Origin: a virus
DNA: 64,000 nt
Direction: 5' to 3' (one strand)
IMG/VR virus record: IMGVR_UViG_3300042010_000030
Span: 28,780 to 92,779 of that record
In this document: positions 7,519-13,389 of the stretch, piece after piece
How positions within the stretch are numbered: position 1 is the first letter of the stretch
Layout: the number at the start of each line of letters is the position of its first letter
Made by a program: the position numbers and the translations under genes
The notes under the pieces: model-generated
What the model was told of the DNA's origin: nothing
Database searches by the model: none
The model's input: only the letters and a program-made list of their open reading frames with translations

Positions 7519-7602
7519 GCCGACTGAAAGTTTGCTGGGACAAACGCTGGACTGTAAATCCGGTACTGAGGTTATGTGGTTCGATTCCATCAGGCGGCAC
7601 CA
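7519..7602 (+). tRNA. tRNA-Tyr (GTA)
   Basis: Class II tRNA with a long variable arm. The anticodon loop CTGTAAA gives GTA; T-loop TTCGATT; discriminator A and CCA. The acceptor GCCGACT / AGGCGGC has one A-G mismatch at position 5. Confidence 0.88.
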
Positions 7603-7741
7603 AATTTACCTTAGGGTGAATCGCGAGCGGCGCGGAGACCGTATCCTTATGAGTTGGAAGGCATAACTCTTAGCCTGAGATACGGGCTGTAGCTAGGAAG
7701 TGCGCCGTTTAGCCGCCAAATACCTAGCAGTTCAAGAATTT
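7603..7741 (+). ncRNA. folded RNA spacer A, related to spacer B
   Basis: No ORF or tRNA. CCGTATC (7639-7645) pairs with GATACGG (7679-7685) around an inner GAGTT/AACTC hairpin. GCTAGG/CCTAGC (7692-7697 / 7723-7728) closes a second helix. GGCGC (7629-7633) can pair with GCGCC (7702-7706), possibly as a pseudoknot. TAGCCTGAGA...CGGGCT and the 14-mer CAGTTCAAGAATTT recur in spacer B near 9300-9391. Confidence 0.55.
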
Positions 7742-7743
7742 GG

Positions 7744-7771
7744 TTGACATGTGCTTAGACTCTAGTAGAAT
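7744..7771 (+). promoter_or_regulatory. sigma70-type promoter
   Basis: TTGACA (7744-7749), 16 nt, TAGAAT (7766-7771), about 30 nt before the small ORF at 7804. Confidence 0.65.
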
Positions 7772-7803
7772 GGACACAAGAGACAACACATATGGAGAGC
7801 AAG

Positions 7804-7938
7804 ATGATCGTTTATATCGTAACAGTGCAGGGTCGGTTCGTAGATGTCTTCTTGAATGAAGTGGATGCTGAAAATCTGCGAAAGTCGTTGTACATGGGTG
7901 GTCATGATGGTATCTCTGTAATCAGTAAATCGATATAG
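7804..7938 (+). CDS. small hypothetical protein in the tRNA cluster
   Basis: A 44-residue protein, MIVYIVTVQGRFVDVFLNEV then DAENLRKSLYMGGHDG and a short tail. It has its own promoter and a GGAG ribosome site (TGGAGAGCAAG). The pattern of strands and a helix suggests a small alpha/beta fold. Function unknown. Confidence 0.62.
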   Translation: MIVYIVTVQGRFVDVFLNEVDAENLRKSLYMGGHDGISVISKSI

Positions 7939-7953
7939 GATTTAAAAGTTCAT

Positions 7954-8029
7954 CAGAGTGTAGCTCAGTTGGTAGAGCGCTTGGTTTGGGACCAAGAGGT
8001 CGCAGGTTCGACGCCTGTCACTCTGACCA
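7954..8029 (+). tRNA. tRNA-Pro (TGG)
   Basis: Acceptor CAGAGTG / CACTCTG, D-arm GCTC/GAGC, anticodon arm CTTGG-TTTGGGA-CCAAG giving TGG, T-loop TTCGACG, discriminator A and CCA. Confidence 0.93.
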
Positions 8030-8037
8030 GTTTCACC

Positions 8038-8214
8038 CAGTGTAGCGGAAGGTGGGCTTAGAAGCAGCCATCCTTTAAAGAGTGGAGCAAGATTCGAACG
8101 TGCGGTTTGCTGGGAATGTAAACCCAAGCAGCATCTCGAATTGGTAAGTAAGAAGGCACCCCGGAGACGGTAAGGCTAACTTCTCCTTTGGCGTAATAGC
8201 GCACCTCTACACTG
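8038..8214 (+). ncRNA. RNA carrying the 23S rRNA GTPase-associated-centre core
   Basis: A 177-nt element closed by a perfect 8-bp helix CAGTGTAG (8038-8045) / CTACACTG (8207-8214). Inside, 8055-8072 reads GGCTTAGAAGCAGCCATC, then TTTAAAGA at 8074-8081 and GCGTAATAGC at 8191-8200 followed by GCAC. In bacterial 23S rRNA these same blocks form helices 43 and 44, the L11- and thiostrepton-binding GTPase-associated centre, where TTTAAAGA and GCGTAATAGC are 2 nt apart. Here about 109 nt (8082-8190) are inserted between them. The insert can form its own hairpins: GATTCGA/TCGAATT around a GCTGGG/CCCA(a)GC arm, and CCG-GAGA-CGG with a GNRA loop. It starts 9 nt after a tRNA and has no ORF. It is probably a mimic or decoy of the ribosomal site; function is inferred. 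Confidence 0.8.
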
Positions 8215-8239
8215 ATCAATTTGTACCAATATATTCGAA

Positions 8240-8365
8240 AGGATCTATTGGTGGATGTAGCGTCAGCTCGAACAGCACTCTATCAACCTAGGAGAAGCTA
8301 GCGAGTCAGTTCAACTAGGTCGTGGTTGCCCTTATTGACATACGCTACATCAACCAATACATCTT
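8240..8365 (+). ncRNA. folded RNA spacer D with an 18-bp closing helix
   Basis: 8246-8263 and 8342-8359 form an 18-bp helix with a single mismatch. Inside are GTCA/TGAC (8262-8265 / 8336-8339) and a hairpin ACCTAG/CTAGGT (8286-8291 / 8315-8320). No ORF. The layout is that of a branched structured RNA lying between tRNA-Pro and tRNA-Lys. Confidence 0.65.
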
Positions 8366-8369
8366 TCAC

Positions 8370-8446
8370 GGGTCGCTAGCTCAGCTGGTTAGAGCTCCAG
8401 ACTTTTAATCTGGATGTCCTGAGTTCGAATCTCAGGCGACCCACCA
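8370..8446 (+). tRNA. tRNA-Lys (TTT)
   Basis: Acceptor GGGTCGC / GCGACCC, D-arm GCTC/GAGC, anticodon arm CCAGA-CTTTTAA-TCTGG giving TTT, T-loop TTCGAAT, discriminator A and CCA. Confidence 0.94.
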
Positions 8447-8455
8447 GTTTTGTAC

Positions 8456-8578
8456 CCGAGCTACCACAGGCACTAAGCGCTTTCGAGCGTGCCCAAAGTG
8501 GATAGGTACTGTCACTCCAATCTCGGTGAGGTGTGACCTCTAAACAGTACAGAGAAAAGTGGGCTGTGGTAAGCTCAA
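8456..8578 (+). ncRNA. folded RNA spacer E
   Basis: GAGCTACCACAG (8458-8469) pairs with CTGTGGTAAGCTC (8564-8576), one bulged A. Inside are a CGCT-TTCG-AGCG hairpin (8478-8489) and a perfect 7-bp helix GTACTGT/ACAGTAC (8506-8512 / 8544-8550). No ORF. It sits between tRNA-Lys and tRNA-Leu. Confidence 0.63.
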
Positions 8579-8630
8579 GCAACTGTAAAGCGCCAGGCCT
8601 TGACATGCTTTGAAACTGTCTTGAGAATTC

Positions 8631-8715
8631 GCGGACGTGGCGGAACTGGTAGACGCGCTTGGTTTAGGCCCAAGTTCTTTCGGGAGTGAGAGTTCGAGTC
8701 TCTCCGTCCGCACCA
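8631..8715 (+). tRNA. tRNA-Leu (TAG)
   Basis: Class II tRNA: acceptor GCGGACG / CGTCCGC, anticodon loop TTTAGGC giving TAG, long variable arm with a TTCG turn, T-loop TTCGAGT, discriminator A and CCA. Confidence 0.93.
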
Positions 8716-8850
8716 AATGCAAGCGATACGAAGTGGGGTTCAATACCCCGGCTCGAAAGGTCTAATCGGAATGACTTCGAGGTAGCTTGACAGAGAGGCA
8801 ACGGTGCGCTGGCTAAGTACACGTCACTCGCACCTTGTCTCTCGGATCTA
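8716..8850 (+). ncRNA. folded RNA spacer F
   Basis: Three hairpins in a row: GGGGT-TCAAT-ACCCC (8735-8749, T-arm-like), CTCGAA/TTCGAG (8752-8757 / 8776-8781), and a long one joining GAGAGGCAACGGTGCG (8793-8808) to CGCACCTTGTCTCTC (8829-8843) with small bulges. No ORF. Confidence 0.6.
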
Positions 8851-8883
8851 ATTCAATCAACGCTGTACAGTGGAGTAATACAT

Positions 8884-9048
8884 ATGTTCGGTAGCATGTT
8901 TAATAGTCTGGTTGGTGTTGCAAGTGACGTTGTGAAAGTCGTGGCAGCCCCTGTAGAGATCGCGCTTGATGTCACCCGTGCAGTCACTAAGCCGATTGCT
9001 GACGTCGCGCAGGAAGCTGTTAAAGAGATCAAGAAAGACTTGAAGTAA
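8884..9048 (+). CDS. small amphipathic helical protein
   Basis: A 54-residue protein, MFGSMFNSLVGVASDVVKVV then a repeated V/A/D pattern ending IKKDLK. The whole protein looks like one or two amphipathic helices, which could lie on a membrane. The ribosome site is GTGGAGTAATACAT. Proteins of this type are common in Pseudomonas and enterobacterial phages; function unknown. Confidence 0.7.
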   Translation: MFGSMFNSLVGVASDVVKVVAAPVEIALDVTRAVTKPIADVAQEAVKEIKKDLK

Positions 9049-9150
9049 TGCACTAAATCACTGTATAGTCCTTGTTCGTCATTAAATCTGATGGAGAGGC
9101 AGTGCCCGACGTCGAGAACGTCCCTGTATGTAGGTAAGCAGGAAGAATTC

Positions 9151-9227
9151 AGAGGGTTGGCGAAGAGGCCTAACGCATCAGGTTTTGATCCTGACATTCC
9201 TTGGTTCGAATCCAAGACCCTCTACCA
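9151..9227 (+). tRNA. tRNA-Gln (TTG)
   Basis: Acceptor AGAGGGT / ACCCTCT, anticodon arm TCAGG-TTTTGAT-CCTGA giving TTG, T-arm CTTGG-TTCGAAT-CCAAG, discriminator A and CCA. Confidence 0.9.
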
Positions 9228-9391
9228 AATTGGAAGTCACGCCCAATAGCGCGTTCAACTGCGTAGAGTGTTGATACGTAGCCTTCGATTCGATAAAGGT
9301 AGCCTGAGAACGGGCTTTAGGTGAATGGAGCGATGCAACCGCGCGTGTAGTTGTGTCAAGTCTCACTAGCGTAGAACCAGTTCAAGAATTT
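9228..9391 (+). ncRNA. folded RNA spacer B, related to spacer A
   Basis: No ORF. It shares TAGCCTGAGAACGGGCT (from 9300) and CAGTTCAAGAATTT (9378-9391) with the spacer at 7603-7741, so the two derive from a common element. GCGCG/CGCGC pairing (near 9250 and 9353) could close it. Confidence 0.5.
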
Positions 9392-9392
9392 T

Positions 9393-9468
9393 GCAGGTTA
9401 TGGTGTAATCTGGGTACACGGCGTGGCGACGGCTTCGCAGTTGAAGTTCGAATCTTCTAACCTGCCCA
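9393..9468 (+). ncRNA. tRNA-like element with an abnormal anticodon arm
   Basis: Acceptor GCAGGTT / AACCTGC, D-stem GTGTA/TACAC and T-arm GAAG-TTCGAAT-CTTC are intact. The middle (9420-9441) does not make a 5-bp stem with a 7-nt loop and has no T33. The best fold has an 8-nt loop GCGACGGC. The discriminator-CCA reads CCA directly after the acceptor. Either a decayed tRNA or a tRNA mimic. Confidence 0.5.
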
Positions 9469-9473
9469 AATAT

Positions 9474-9575
9474 GGGGTGATAGTGTAATTGATTGCTGGT
9501 AGGCCTTCTGGTTATCACGGCAGCACGCTTAGCATCGAGCTATGAAGAGTCGTTCGAATCGACAATTCCCCGCCA
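9474..9575 (+). ncRNA. long tRNA-like element, degenerate
   Basis: Starts GGGG, ends CCCC-G-CCA, with T-arm GTCG-TTCGAAT-CGAC and a class II variable-arm-like hairpin TAGC-ATCGA-GCTA. TGCTG/CAGCA could be an anticodon stem but encloses 22 nt. No readable anticodon. Confidence 0.4.
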
Positions 9576-9595
9576 AACAAAGTGAAGAGGTTGTT

Positions 9596-9802
9596 ATGTC
9601 TCGTGATTATTCAAGTCTACATACAAAGCAACTGTTGAACTTGCTACAAAGCTTTCGCAAAGGTTACTCGCCATTCGAAGAGCAAATTAACTTCGAAGTC
9701 GAAAGCACCGCAGTACGTGCTGAGCTTGCAAAGCGTCCGCATATACCAAACAAGGTTGAGTCTCGTGTAATCAGACAAGCCGCAGCTAAGAAGGGTCGAT
9801 AA
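9596..9802 (+). CDS. small basic hypothetical protein
   Basis: A 68-residue protein (MSRDYSSLHTKQLLNLLQSF...RQAAAKKGR) with a helical, basic C-terminus. The ATG at 9596 follows GAAGAGGTTGTT, a good ribosome site. The stop overlaps the next start (TAATG). A nucleic-acid-binding role is possible from charge alone. Function unknown. Confidence 0.7.
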   Translation: MSRDYSSLHTKQLLNLLQSFRKGYSPFEEQINFEVESTAVRAELAKRPHIPNKVESRVIRQAAAKKGR

Positions 9803-10002
9803 TGTCGCGAAGTGTAAGAGGTTCAAAGGGTGATGGTTATGAGTACTGGGGTAAGCGGGCACTGAGCCAATGCGATCCAGGTCGCTCAAGCAAGAAGATC
9901 ACACTCGGTATGGAACGTGCCGCAACGCGCCAACAAATATATGATGAGGTTCAAAGTGCGAACAGTGAAGATAACACCCCATGCGAGGAAGAGGTTTCGT
10001 GA
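9802..10002 (+). CDS. small hypothetical protein
   Basis: A 66-residue hydrophilic protein (MSRSVRGSKGDGYEYWGKRA...). It is coupled to the previous gene by TAATG and overlaps the next gene in another frame by about 46 nt. No known motif. The N-terminal SRGSKG-type sequence and acidic tail suggest disorder. Confidence 0.6.
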   Translation: MSRSVRGSKGDGYEYWGKRALSQCDPGRSSKKITLGMERAATRQQIYDEVQSANSEDNTPCEEEVS

Positions 10003-10279
10003 GCGTTTTCGCTTACAGTTCCATCCTGACATCTTCAGAGAAGGCCGCGATCTATCAATGATCCGCAAGCTCTTCAGTGAAGCAAAGTCAGTTGACTTCG
10101 CACTGATGCAGTCAAGAGGTCATTACAACGCGCTGTGTATCAAACACGGTAAAGTTGTAAGAGTGTCAAAGGTTAGAAACTTTGTGTTCGTTCACGGTGA
10201 GCCAGATGAACATAAAGAAGTAGTCATATATACAATGATGCAAGAGGGCAGCGCCCGGATTGCTCATAAACAGTTTTAA
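9956..10279 (+). CDS. small basic protein, DUF4258-like in appearance
   Basis: Start choice is GTG 9956 (VRTVKITPHARKRFRERF), with GAGG 7 nt upstream; ATG 9941 or 9944 are alternatives. About 107 residues. The ITPHARKRFRERF opening followed by a strand-rich half (YNALCIKHGKVVRVSKVRNF) resembles small DUF4258/RelE-type folds, but the match is weak. It overlaps the end of the preceding gene. Confidence 0.55.
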   Translation: MRTVKITPHARKRFRERFRLQFHPDIFREGRDLSMIRKLFSEAKSVDFALMQSRGHYNALCIKHGKVVRVSKVRNFVFVHGEPDEHKEVVIYTMMQEGSARIAHKQF

Positions 10280-10280
10280 T

Positions 10281-10356
10281 GGTCACGTGGCTTTAAAGTC
10301 ACACTCGGATTCGACATGTCGGTTCGAGACTGAAGGTAAAGCTTCGGTGATCGCCA
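10281..10356 (+). ncRNA. folded tRNA-like element ending in GCCA
   Basis: GGTCAC / GTGATC can form the ends, followed by G-CCA. Inside are GTGGC-TTTAAA-GTCAC, a palindromic CTCG...CGAG arm with CGACATGTCG, and CTGAAG/CTTCGG. These do not match D, anticodon and T arms. A structured RNA or a rearranged tRNA relic. Confidence 0.4.
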
Positions 10357-10362
10357 GTTTGT

Positions 10363-10439
10363 AGCGGGGTAGTTCAGCTTGGTAGAACAGAGGTCTCATA
10401 AGCCTCATGTCGTAGGTTCAAATCCTGCTCCCGCATCCA
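10363..10439 (+). tRNA. tRNA-Met (CAT) with an unpaired 1-72 position
   Basis: Anticodon arm GAGGT-CTCATAA-GCCTC gives CAT. GCGGGG pairs with TCCCGC at positions 2-7 / 66-71, while position 1 (A) faces A72, followed by T73 and CCA. A mismatched 1-72 pair is a hallmark of initiator tRNA, and the body resembles fMet tRNA. The 11-24 pair is T-A, as in elongators. Confidence 0.85.
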
Positions 10440-10446
10440 GTTTCAC

Positions 10447-10522
10447 GCCGCTATAGCTCAGTTGGTAGAGCGTCTGACTTGTAATCAGAGGGTCTCGGGT
10501 TCGAATCCTGATGGCGGCACCA
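10447..10522 (+). tRNA. tRNA-Thr (TGT)
   Basis: Acceptor GCCGCTA / TGGCGGC, D-arm GCTC/GAGC, anticodon arm TCTGA-CTTGTAA-TCAGA giving TGT, T-loop TTCGAAT, discriminator A and CCA. Confidence 0.94.
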
Positions 10523-10534
10523 GTTTTGAAATGT

Positions 10535-10647
10535 AGTAGGTTTTGGTAAGGTATAGGGTTCGATTCCCTGCTCTGTTGTTTGGGGCTCTCTTCTGGTGGA
10601 GAGATCAAGGCTTAAGACTGCGGGTTCGATTCCCGACACCTACTGCA
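10535..10647 (+). ncRNA. tRNA-like element with two T-arm sequences
   Basis: AGTAGGT (10535-10541) pairs with ACCTACT (10638-10644). Two T-arm-like hairpins, AGGG-TTCGATT-CCCT and CGGG-TTCGATT-CCCG, lie inside, plus a D-arm-like CTCTC/GAGAG. No CCA. It looks like two fused tRNA relics. Confidence 0.4.
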
Positions 10648-10664
10648 CTTCAGATTAATTTTAT

Positions 10665-10743
10665 GAGTTGGCATGGTGGCTGTGTTGATCTGTGGAGTAC
10701 TACACGATTGATGCGGTCGAGGGTTCGATCCCCTTAACAACTC
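10665..10743 (+). ncRNA. tRNA-like element, no CCA
   Basis: GAGTTG / CAACTC ends and a T-arm GAGGG-TTCGATC-CCCTT are clear. The D and anticodon regions do not fold normally. Probably a decayed tRNA. Confidence 0.38.
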
Positions 10744-10754
10744 TCTCATATTAT

Positions 10755-10829
10755 GGCCGAGTGGCTGAACGTAAGAGCACAAGCGAACAGTGGACACTTG
10801 AATACGAAGGTTTAACTCCTTCCTCGGTC
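10755..10829 (+). ncRNA. tRNA-like element, no CCA
   Basis: GGCCGAG / CTCGGTC acceptor-like ends, GAAGG-TTTAACT-CCTTC T-arm, GCT/AGC D-stem. The anticodon stem CAAG/CTTG encloses 13 nt, so no anticodon can be read. Confidence 0.38.
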
Positions 10830-10840
10830 TTCCTAACAAT

Positions 10841-10916
10841 ACCCCAGTAGTTCAATTGGCAGAATGACGGATTCCAAATCCGTTGGTTGGTGGTTCGACT
10901 CCATCCTGGGGTGCCA
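10841..10916 (+). tRNA. tRNA-Trp (CCA)
   Basis: Acceptor ACCCCAG / CTGGGGT, anticodon arm ACGGA-TTCCAAA-TCCGT giving CCA, T-arm GGTGG-TTCGACT-CCATC, discriminator G and encoded CCA. Confidence 0.93.
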
Positions 10917-10944
10917 AATTCATTAGACAGCAAGAGATTCAGCG

Positions 10945-11265
10945 ATGGCTTCAAAGAACGACATTACAGGCGATAACATTCAGACACGCGCAGCAAGTGA
11001 GGCCTACGCCAACAACTACGACAATATCTTCGGCAAGCGTTCGCTACCTGAAGGTCGAATCGAAGTCAAACACTTGAGAAGTGGTCAGATTGTATATGAC
11101 CTCGATGTAGATGACCATTACAAAGTCTACTCAGCACCGAAGATCGTTAACGGTCAATGGGAATGTGAGACAACAAGTTCAGGTGACTATGTTGTCGTCT
11201 TTCACGAAGGTGCTAAGCTGTGGACAAGTGAAGCAGCGCGTGATGCCGAGATGGGCACAGAGTAA
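10945..11265 (+). CDS. hypothetical protein between tRNAs
   Basis: A 106-residue protein (MASKNDITGDNIQTRAASEA...) with a strand-rich middle (IEVKHLRSGQIVYDLDVDDH) and an acidic end. No motif recognised. It lies between tRNA-Trp and tRNA-Ser and starts 29 nt after the tRNA, with GAGATTCAGCG upstream of the ATG. Confidence 0.65.
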   Translation: MASKNDITGDNIQTRAASEAYANNYDNIFGKRSLPEGRIEVKHLRSGQIVYDLDVDDHYKVYSAPKIVNGQWECETTSSGDYVVVFHEGAKLWTSEAARDAEMGTE

Positions 11266-11274
11266 AACGAATAT

Positions 11275-11362
11275 GGTGACGTGGTCGAGTGGCCTATGGC
11301 GGCGGTCTTGAAAACCGCAGACTGGAAACGGTCCGTGAGTTCGAATCTCACCGTCACCTCCA
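11275..11362 (+). tRNA. tRNA-Ser (TGA)
   Basis: Class II: acceptor GGTGACG / CGTCACC, anticodon arm GCGGT-CTTGAAA-ACCGC giving TGA, long variable arm (GACTGGAAACGGTC), T-loop TTCGAAT, discriminator T and CCA. Confidence 0.93.
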
Positions 11363-11458
11363 ATCAAAGCGCTGAACCGTCCTGCCCATAAAGCAGTTGC
11401 GCTCCCACCTGTAACAAGGTCTAGCCCGTGGCGGTAAGGGGTTTAATTCGGTAGCTGT
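11363..11458 (+). other. gene-free stretch after the last tRNA
   Basis: No ORF. Small hairpins CTGC-CCATAAA-GCAG and ACCT/AGGT lie inside a possible ACCGT/GCGGT closing pair. It may be another folded spacer, but the pairing is weak. Confidence 0.3.
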
Positions 11459-11489
11459 AAATAAAAGCCCAACTAAGGGCTTTTATTTT
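11459..11489 (+). terminator. intrinsic terminator of the tRNA region
   Basis: AAATAAAAGCCC - AACTAA - GGGCTTTTATTTT: strong stem with T-rich tail. Confidence 0.88.
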
Positions 11490-11493
11490 GGCT

Positions 11494-11518
11494 GTAAATA
11501 GTGCCCACGTACTAAATA
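11494..11518 (+). promoter_or_regulatory. T4-type late promoters
   Basis: GTAAATA (11494-11500) and CTAAATA (11512-11518) match the T4 late -10 TATAAATA. The second lies in the loop of a CCCAC/GTGGG hairpin that ends at the ribosome site of the SGNH gene. Confidence 0.6.
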
Positions 11519-11547
11519 ATGGTACTATAACTAAGTGGGAAACCATC

Positions 11548-13041
11548 ATGAAATATCCATCCTGGTCACGTAAACCACACATCAGAAAACGCAATGTCGT
11601 GCTGACTGAAAAAGGTTGGATCGTTCAAGAGACTGGCGAACTGCTTGTTTCGAACGTACAACTTCCAAAGAGCATCCAAGCTTACTTCGACCTCATTTCA
11701 CCTCCTACAATCGACAGTGACTCGGTCAACATGACCTATCTAGGCACGACGATTGTTCTTGACTTTGATGACCTACAAGGCTTCATCGATGATCCTGAAA
11801 GCTTCATGGACGCGCCGATGTTTGTCCTTGCTAACAACCGTATTGCAATTCTCGGTGACAGCATTACCGCTCAGTGTTCAACCACAACGAACGGTACTGA
11901 AAACTACGGTTACATCAGCAACGCACTTCGTCGCGCCAAACAACGCTTTGTCTTCAAGTTGACCGATAACTATGGTCAGGGTGGTGACACTACTGCAATG
12001 ATGAAACCTCGTACAGCCAACGTAATCGCTTCTGGTGTAGGTGCTTGCGTTATCATGGGTGGCACTAACGACCGTGGCTCGGCTGCGATGACTGCTGAAC
12101 AGACAATGGTCAACTTGCGTCAGATGCGCGATGAACTAATTGCTGCTGGCATCTTCGTAATCATCATGACCCCTATGCCACGCGGTGATGCGCTGTTCCC
12201 TGAGAAGTACCTGTCGGGCGCTCAACTGGCTTACCATATCGAAGTGCATGACCGCATCCTGGCTGAACTGCCAAGCAACAACTGCAAAGTGGTTGACAAC
12301 TGGCCGACACTACTTGACGTCGCTTCAGGTGATCTGAAAGGTATCAAACTAGGCTACACGCACGACGGTCTGCATCCTCGTACAGTTGGTGCTTACTGGA
12401 CAGGCTACCCGCTGGGCGATGTCATGAACACAATGACGCCTGTTGAGATCATCATGCCTAATGCTGACAACGTCTGGGTGGCTGGTACTAACGTCACAGG
12501 TGATGCATCGGTTAACCCGCTGTTCTTGGGCACTGCAGGGGTTCCTGGGACAGGTGGTAGTGGTGTTCTTGGTGATGGCTGGGGTGGTACTAACGCGACA
12601 GGTACAACTGGTGTGACTCGCACTTACTCGAAAGTGAGTGATTGGCAACAAGTCGTCATTGGTGGTATTGCTGCAACATCTGCTGCCGCTGTCGACATTC
12701 TCCGTCAAATCAGCCTACACACTAAATGCGTGCCTGGTGCTACCTATGAGGCTGTCTGCGAATATGAGCTTGATGCAGGGGCTACCAATGTCCTGTCATT
12801 GCAACTCGGTGCAACGGTAACTGCTGTGTCTGGTGCTATCGCTCTCTGGGATGGTGATCGATACGACAACGCCAGTCCTATTCAGCCTGTTGCAACTGCT
12901 GGCTTCATTCGTTCACCACGCTTCGTGATGCCCGCTGATGCCACTGACGTGCGTCTGCGTCTTGCTTGCTACCTATCGACCAGTGGTGCTCCATCAGCCA
13001 CTGTACGCGTGCGCAAGATGAGCCTGAGGCAAGTGTTGTAA
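11548..13041 (+). CDS. SGNH/GDSL hydrolase with a phage N-terminal module
   Basis: A 497-residue protein in three parts. Residues 1-50 (KYPSWSRKPHIRKRNVVLTE, KGW, TGELLVS) match an N-terminal module also seen at 21393 and 42560. Residues about 110-310 form an SGNH esterase: block I ILGDSIT, block III GGTND, block V DGLHP with catalytic Asp and His. The C-terminal 180 residues look like a beta-sandwich with a glycine-rich linker (VPGTGGSGVLGDGWGG), as in carbohydrate-binding modules. SGNH enzymes remove acyl groups from sugars. A late promoter argues that it is a virion or late enzyme; O-deacetylation of a surface polysaccharide is the likely task. Confidence 0.85.
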   Translation: MKYPSWSRKPHIRKRNVVLTEKGWIVQETGELLVSNVQLPKSIQAYFDLISPPTIDSDSVNMTYLGTTIVLDFDDLQGFIDDPESFMDAPMFVLANNRIAILGDSITAQCSTTTNGTENYGYISNALRRAKQRFVFKLTDNYGQGGDTTAMMKPRTANVIASGVGACVIMGGTNDRGSAAMTAEQTMVNLRQMRDELIAAGIFVIIMTPMPRGDALFPEKYLSGAQLAYHIEVHDRILAELPSNNCKVVDNWPTLLDVASGDLKGIKLGYTHDGLHPRTVGAYWTGYPLGDVMNTMTPVEIIMPNADNVWVAGTNVTGDASVNPLFLGTAGVPGTGGSGVLGDGWGGTNATGTTGVTRTYSKVSDWQQVVIGGIAATSAAAVDILRQISLHTKCVPGATYEAVCEYELDAGATNVLSLQLGATVTAVSGAIALWDGDRYDNASPIQPVATAGFIRSPRFVMPADATDVRLRLACYLSTSGAPSATVRVRKMSLRQVL

Positions 13042-13049
13042 AAGTTGGT

Positions 13050-13077
13050 AAATAAAGGCCCGAAAGGGCTTTTATTT
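13050..13077 (+). terminator. intrinsic terminator
   Basis: AAATAAAGGCCC - GAAA - GGGCTTTTATTT follows the SGNH gene stop by 8 nt. Confidence 0.88.
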
Positions 13078-13098
13078 TGGCTGGAGTACCTATAGAAT
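13070..13098 (+). promoter_or_regulatory. promoter fused to the terminator tail
   Basis: TTTATT in the terminator tail (13070-13075), 17 nt, TAGAAT (13093-13098). It drives the gene at 13140. Confidence 0.55.
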
Positions 13099-13139
13099 AG
13101 CGTCATACACAACGAAACACTGTGAAGAAGGATTACATC

Positions 13140-13361
13140 ATGCTCAAGCGAATCATTGCAGCACTGACGACTAAACCAGCTGCACCTAAGCAATACATCC
13201 TGGTTCGCCGGTCAAAAGAAAATCCTAGCGATATGGCCCTGTGTTGCAACATCGTCCAGGGTGAAACTCTGTTCAACTACCAACAAGCCCGTGATAGCCA
13301 AACCATCATGGGCATGCAACACCCGAAAAACGAATACCTTATCGTCGAATGGACCAACTAA
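13140..13361 (+). CDS. small basic hypothetical protein
   Basis: A 73-residue protein (MLKRIIAALTTKPAAPKQYI...). The ATG at 13140 follows the recurrent leader CACTGTGAAGAAGGATTACATC. The first residues could make a short amphipathic helix; the rest is a small mixed fold. No recognised family. Confidence 0.7.
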   Translation: MLKRIIAALTTKPAAPKQYILVRRSKENPSDMALCCNIVQGETLFNYQQARDSQTIMGMQHPKNEYLIVEWTN

Positions 13362-13389
13362 TCAACGCACAGTGAAGAGGTACTACATC

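Noticed and set aside
9393-9468. Functional tRNA-Arg (ACG) or tRNA-His
   Set aside because: No U33, no 5-bp anticodon stem, and the loop is 8 nt; I could not support any anticodon.
7406-11367. Many short minus-strand frames crossing the tRNA genes
   Set aside because: They are products of antisense reading through tRNA genes (CCA ends and T-arms read as conserved-looking peptides such as RFELRTSR). Not real genes.
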